NCBI RefSeq assembly: GCF_000373745.1 | Contig: NZ_KB892289.1 | Coordinates: 183 to 53,020, forward strand | Length of the DNA stretch: 52,838 bases | From: Oligella ureolytica DSM 18253 | GTDB taxonomy: Bacteria; Pseudomonadota; Gammaproteobacteria; Burkholderiales; Burkholderiaceae_B | Direction of reading: 5' to 3' | Shown: in pieces, positions 52,582 to 52,838 of the stretch | How positions within the stretch are numbered: the first letter of the stretch is position 1 | Layout: the number at the start of each line of letters is the position of its first letter | The notes under the pieces: model-generated | Database searches by the model: none | Seen by the model: only the letters and a program-made list of their open reading frames with translations | Told to the model about the DNA's origin: nothing | Made by a program: the position numbers and the translations under genes

Positions 52582-52838
52582 TAGGTAAAGTCAACTACCC
52601 CGCCCTCAAGGGACGGAGCTTGTAAAAGCAAGCTGGGTTGACCAGGGTTAGCGGCTTTTATTTAGTCGCTCCGTTAACAACAGGTCGTTCAGACCCACCC
52701 TAGAGTGCTTCTTCAGCTCTAGGCTCTGGAAAGACAGGATTATGCAGGCGCAAGGTAAAACGCCGAAGGTTCTGTTTGCTGCACGCGCAGGAGCCGGTTG
52801 TTGACTTTCCCGAGGAGAGACAGGGCGAAAGCCCTGCG
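52582..52838 (+). ncRNA. HEARO / omega RNA of an IscB element (left end; nuclease beyond edge)
   Basis: A non-coding, strongly folded block. Helices seen: CCGCCC (52600-52605)/GGGaCGG (52610-52616); AGCTTG (52617-52622)/CAAGCT (52629-52634); GGGT (52635)/ACCC (52693) and GACC (52640)/GGTC (52683) enclosing GTTAGCGG (52647-52654)/CCGTTAAC (52671-52678). Then CCTAGAG (52699-52705)/CTCTAGG (52717-52723), ACAGGAT (52734)/GTTCTGT (52769), GGCG (52747)/CGCC (52761), GGCTC (52722)/GAGCC (52791), and CAGGGC-GAAA-GCCCTG (52821-52836). The multi-stem fold with a CACCC...GGAA...GCAGG core resembles HEARO RNA, which lies directly upstream of iscB. The iscB start would lie just past 52838. Alternative: another IS200/IS605-type end. 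Confidence 0.75.
52600..52616 (+). repeat. Subterminal hairpin of an IS200/IS605-type left end
   Basis: CCGCCC-TCAA-GGGACGG with one bulged A, starting 18 nt inside the presumed left end at 52582. Elements moved by Y1 (TnpA) transposases carry such a hairpin near each end, recognised as single-stranded DNA, often with a bulged base. Confidence 0.55.

Noticed and set aside
52600-52838. CRISPR repeat or tRNA-like element
   Set aside because: The helices are all different in sequence, with no repeating unit and no tRNA arms or T-loop; a single structured RNA fits better.
52582-52838. TnpB-type omega RNA
   Set aside because: TnpB guide RNAs come from the 3' end of the gene and the right end of the element; no tnpB lies upstream here, so an RNA 5' of iscB fits better.

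Overview
This is a chromosomal window from a betaproteobacterium, most likely Burkholderiales and close to Alcaligenaceae such as Oligella or Pelistega. That placement is inferred from gene order and protein style (yceD-rpmF-plsX-fabHDG-acpP-fabF, then rpoE-rseA-rseB-degP-lepA-lepB-rnc-era-recO, and a DUF2486-like protein beside holC). Base composition looks moderate, roughly 45-50% GC by eye, which is low for that order. No tRNA, rRNA or CRISPR array was seen.

Layout. 1-649: right part of an IS3-family insertion sequence running off the left edge. 650-2160: remains of a polymorphic-toxin immunity island: a SUKH (SMI1/KNR4) gene cut at the IS end, a small REQHI-type protein, an intact DUF2750 protein and a 5'-truncated DUF1963 gene. 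2187-3293: glycerol dehydrogenase. 3512-12567: a three-gene run of giant alpha-2-macroglobulin, penicillin-binding protein 1C and a nitrilase-superfamily amidase. 12659-16121: fba, serS, yaaA. 16223-21491 (minus): a TAXI-type TRAP transporter operon with DUF1850, and a succinyl-CoA:acetate CoA-transferase. 21766-28127: divergent rne and rluC-gph-msrQ-like genes separated by a 790-bp leader region. 28220-29579 (minus): an RsmI-like methylase and maf. 29670-36595: ribosomal protein L32 and fatty-acid synthesis cluster. 36603-46017: envelope stress sigma factor operon running into lepA, lepB, rnc, era, recO. 46065-46846: a manganese-type (yybP-ykoY) riboswitch driving a GDT1/TMEM165-family cation exporter. 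46967-50291 (minus): Bax inhibitor-1 family protein, DUF2486-like protein, holC, pepA. 50356-52548: lptF and a CysB-type LysR regulator.

The most exciting item is the last 260 bases. Right after the regulator gene, the sequence changes from AT-rich spacer to a densely folded, non-coding block with at least eight strong helices (52600-52836). Its position after an ATGA tetranucleotide, the hairpin about 18 nt inside the presumed left end, and the overall fold match a HEARO / omega RNA: the guide-carrying RNA encoded just upstream of the RNA-guided nuclease IscB in IS200/IS605-like elements. The nuclease gene itself would start just past the window edge, so the call rests on the RNA alone.

Functionally the window is mostly core housekeeping (lipid synthesis, envelope quality control, translation, RNA decay), with mobile DNA at both ends. 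The accessory content is the immunity-gene remnant, the A2M-PbpC host-protease defence locus, the TRAP uptake operon and the omega RNA element.
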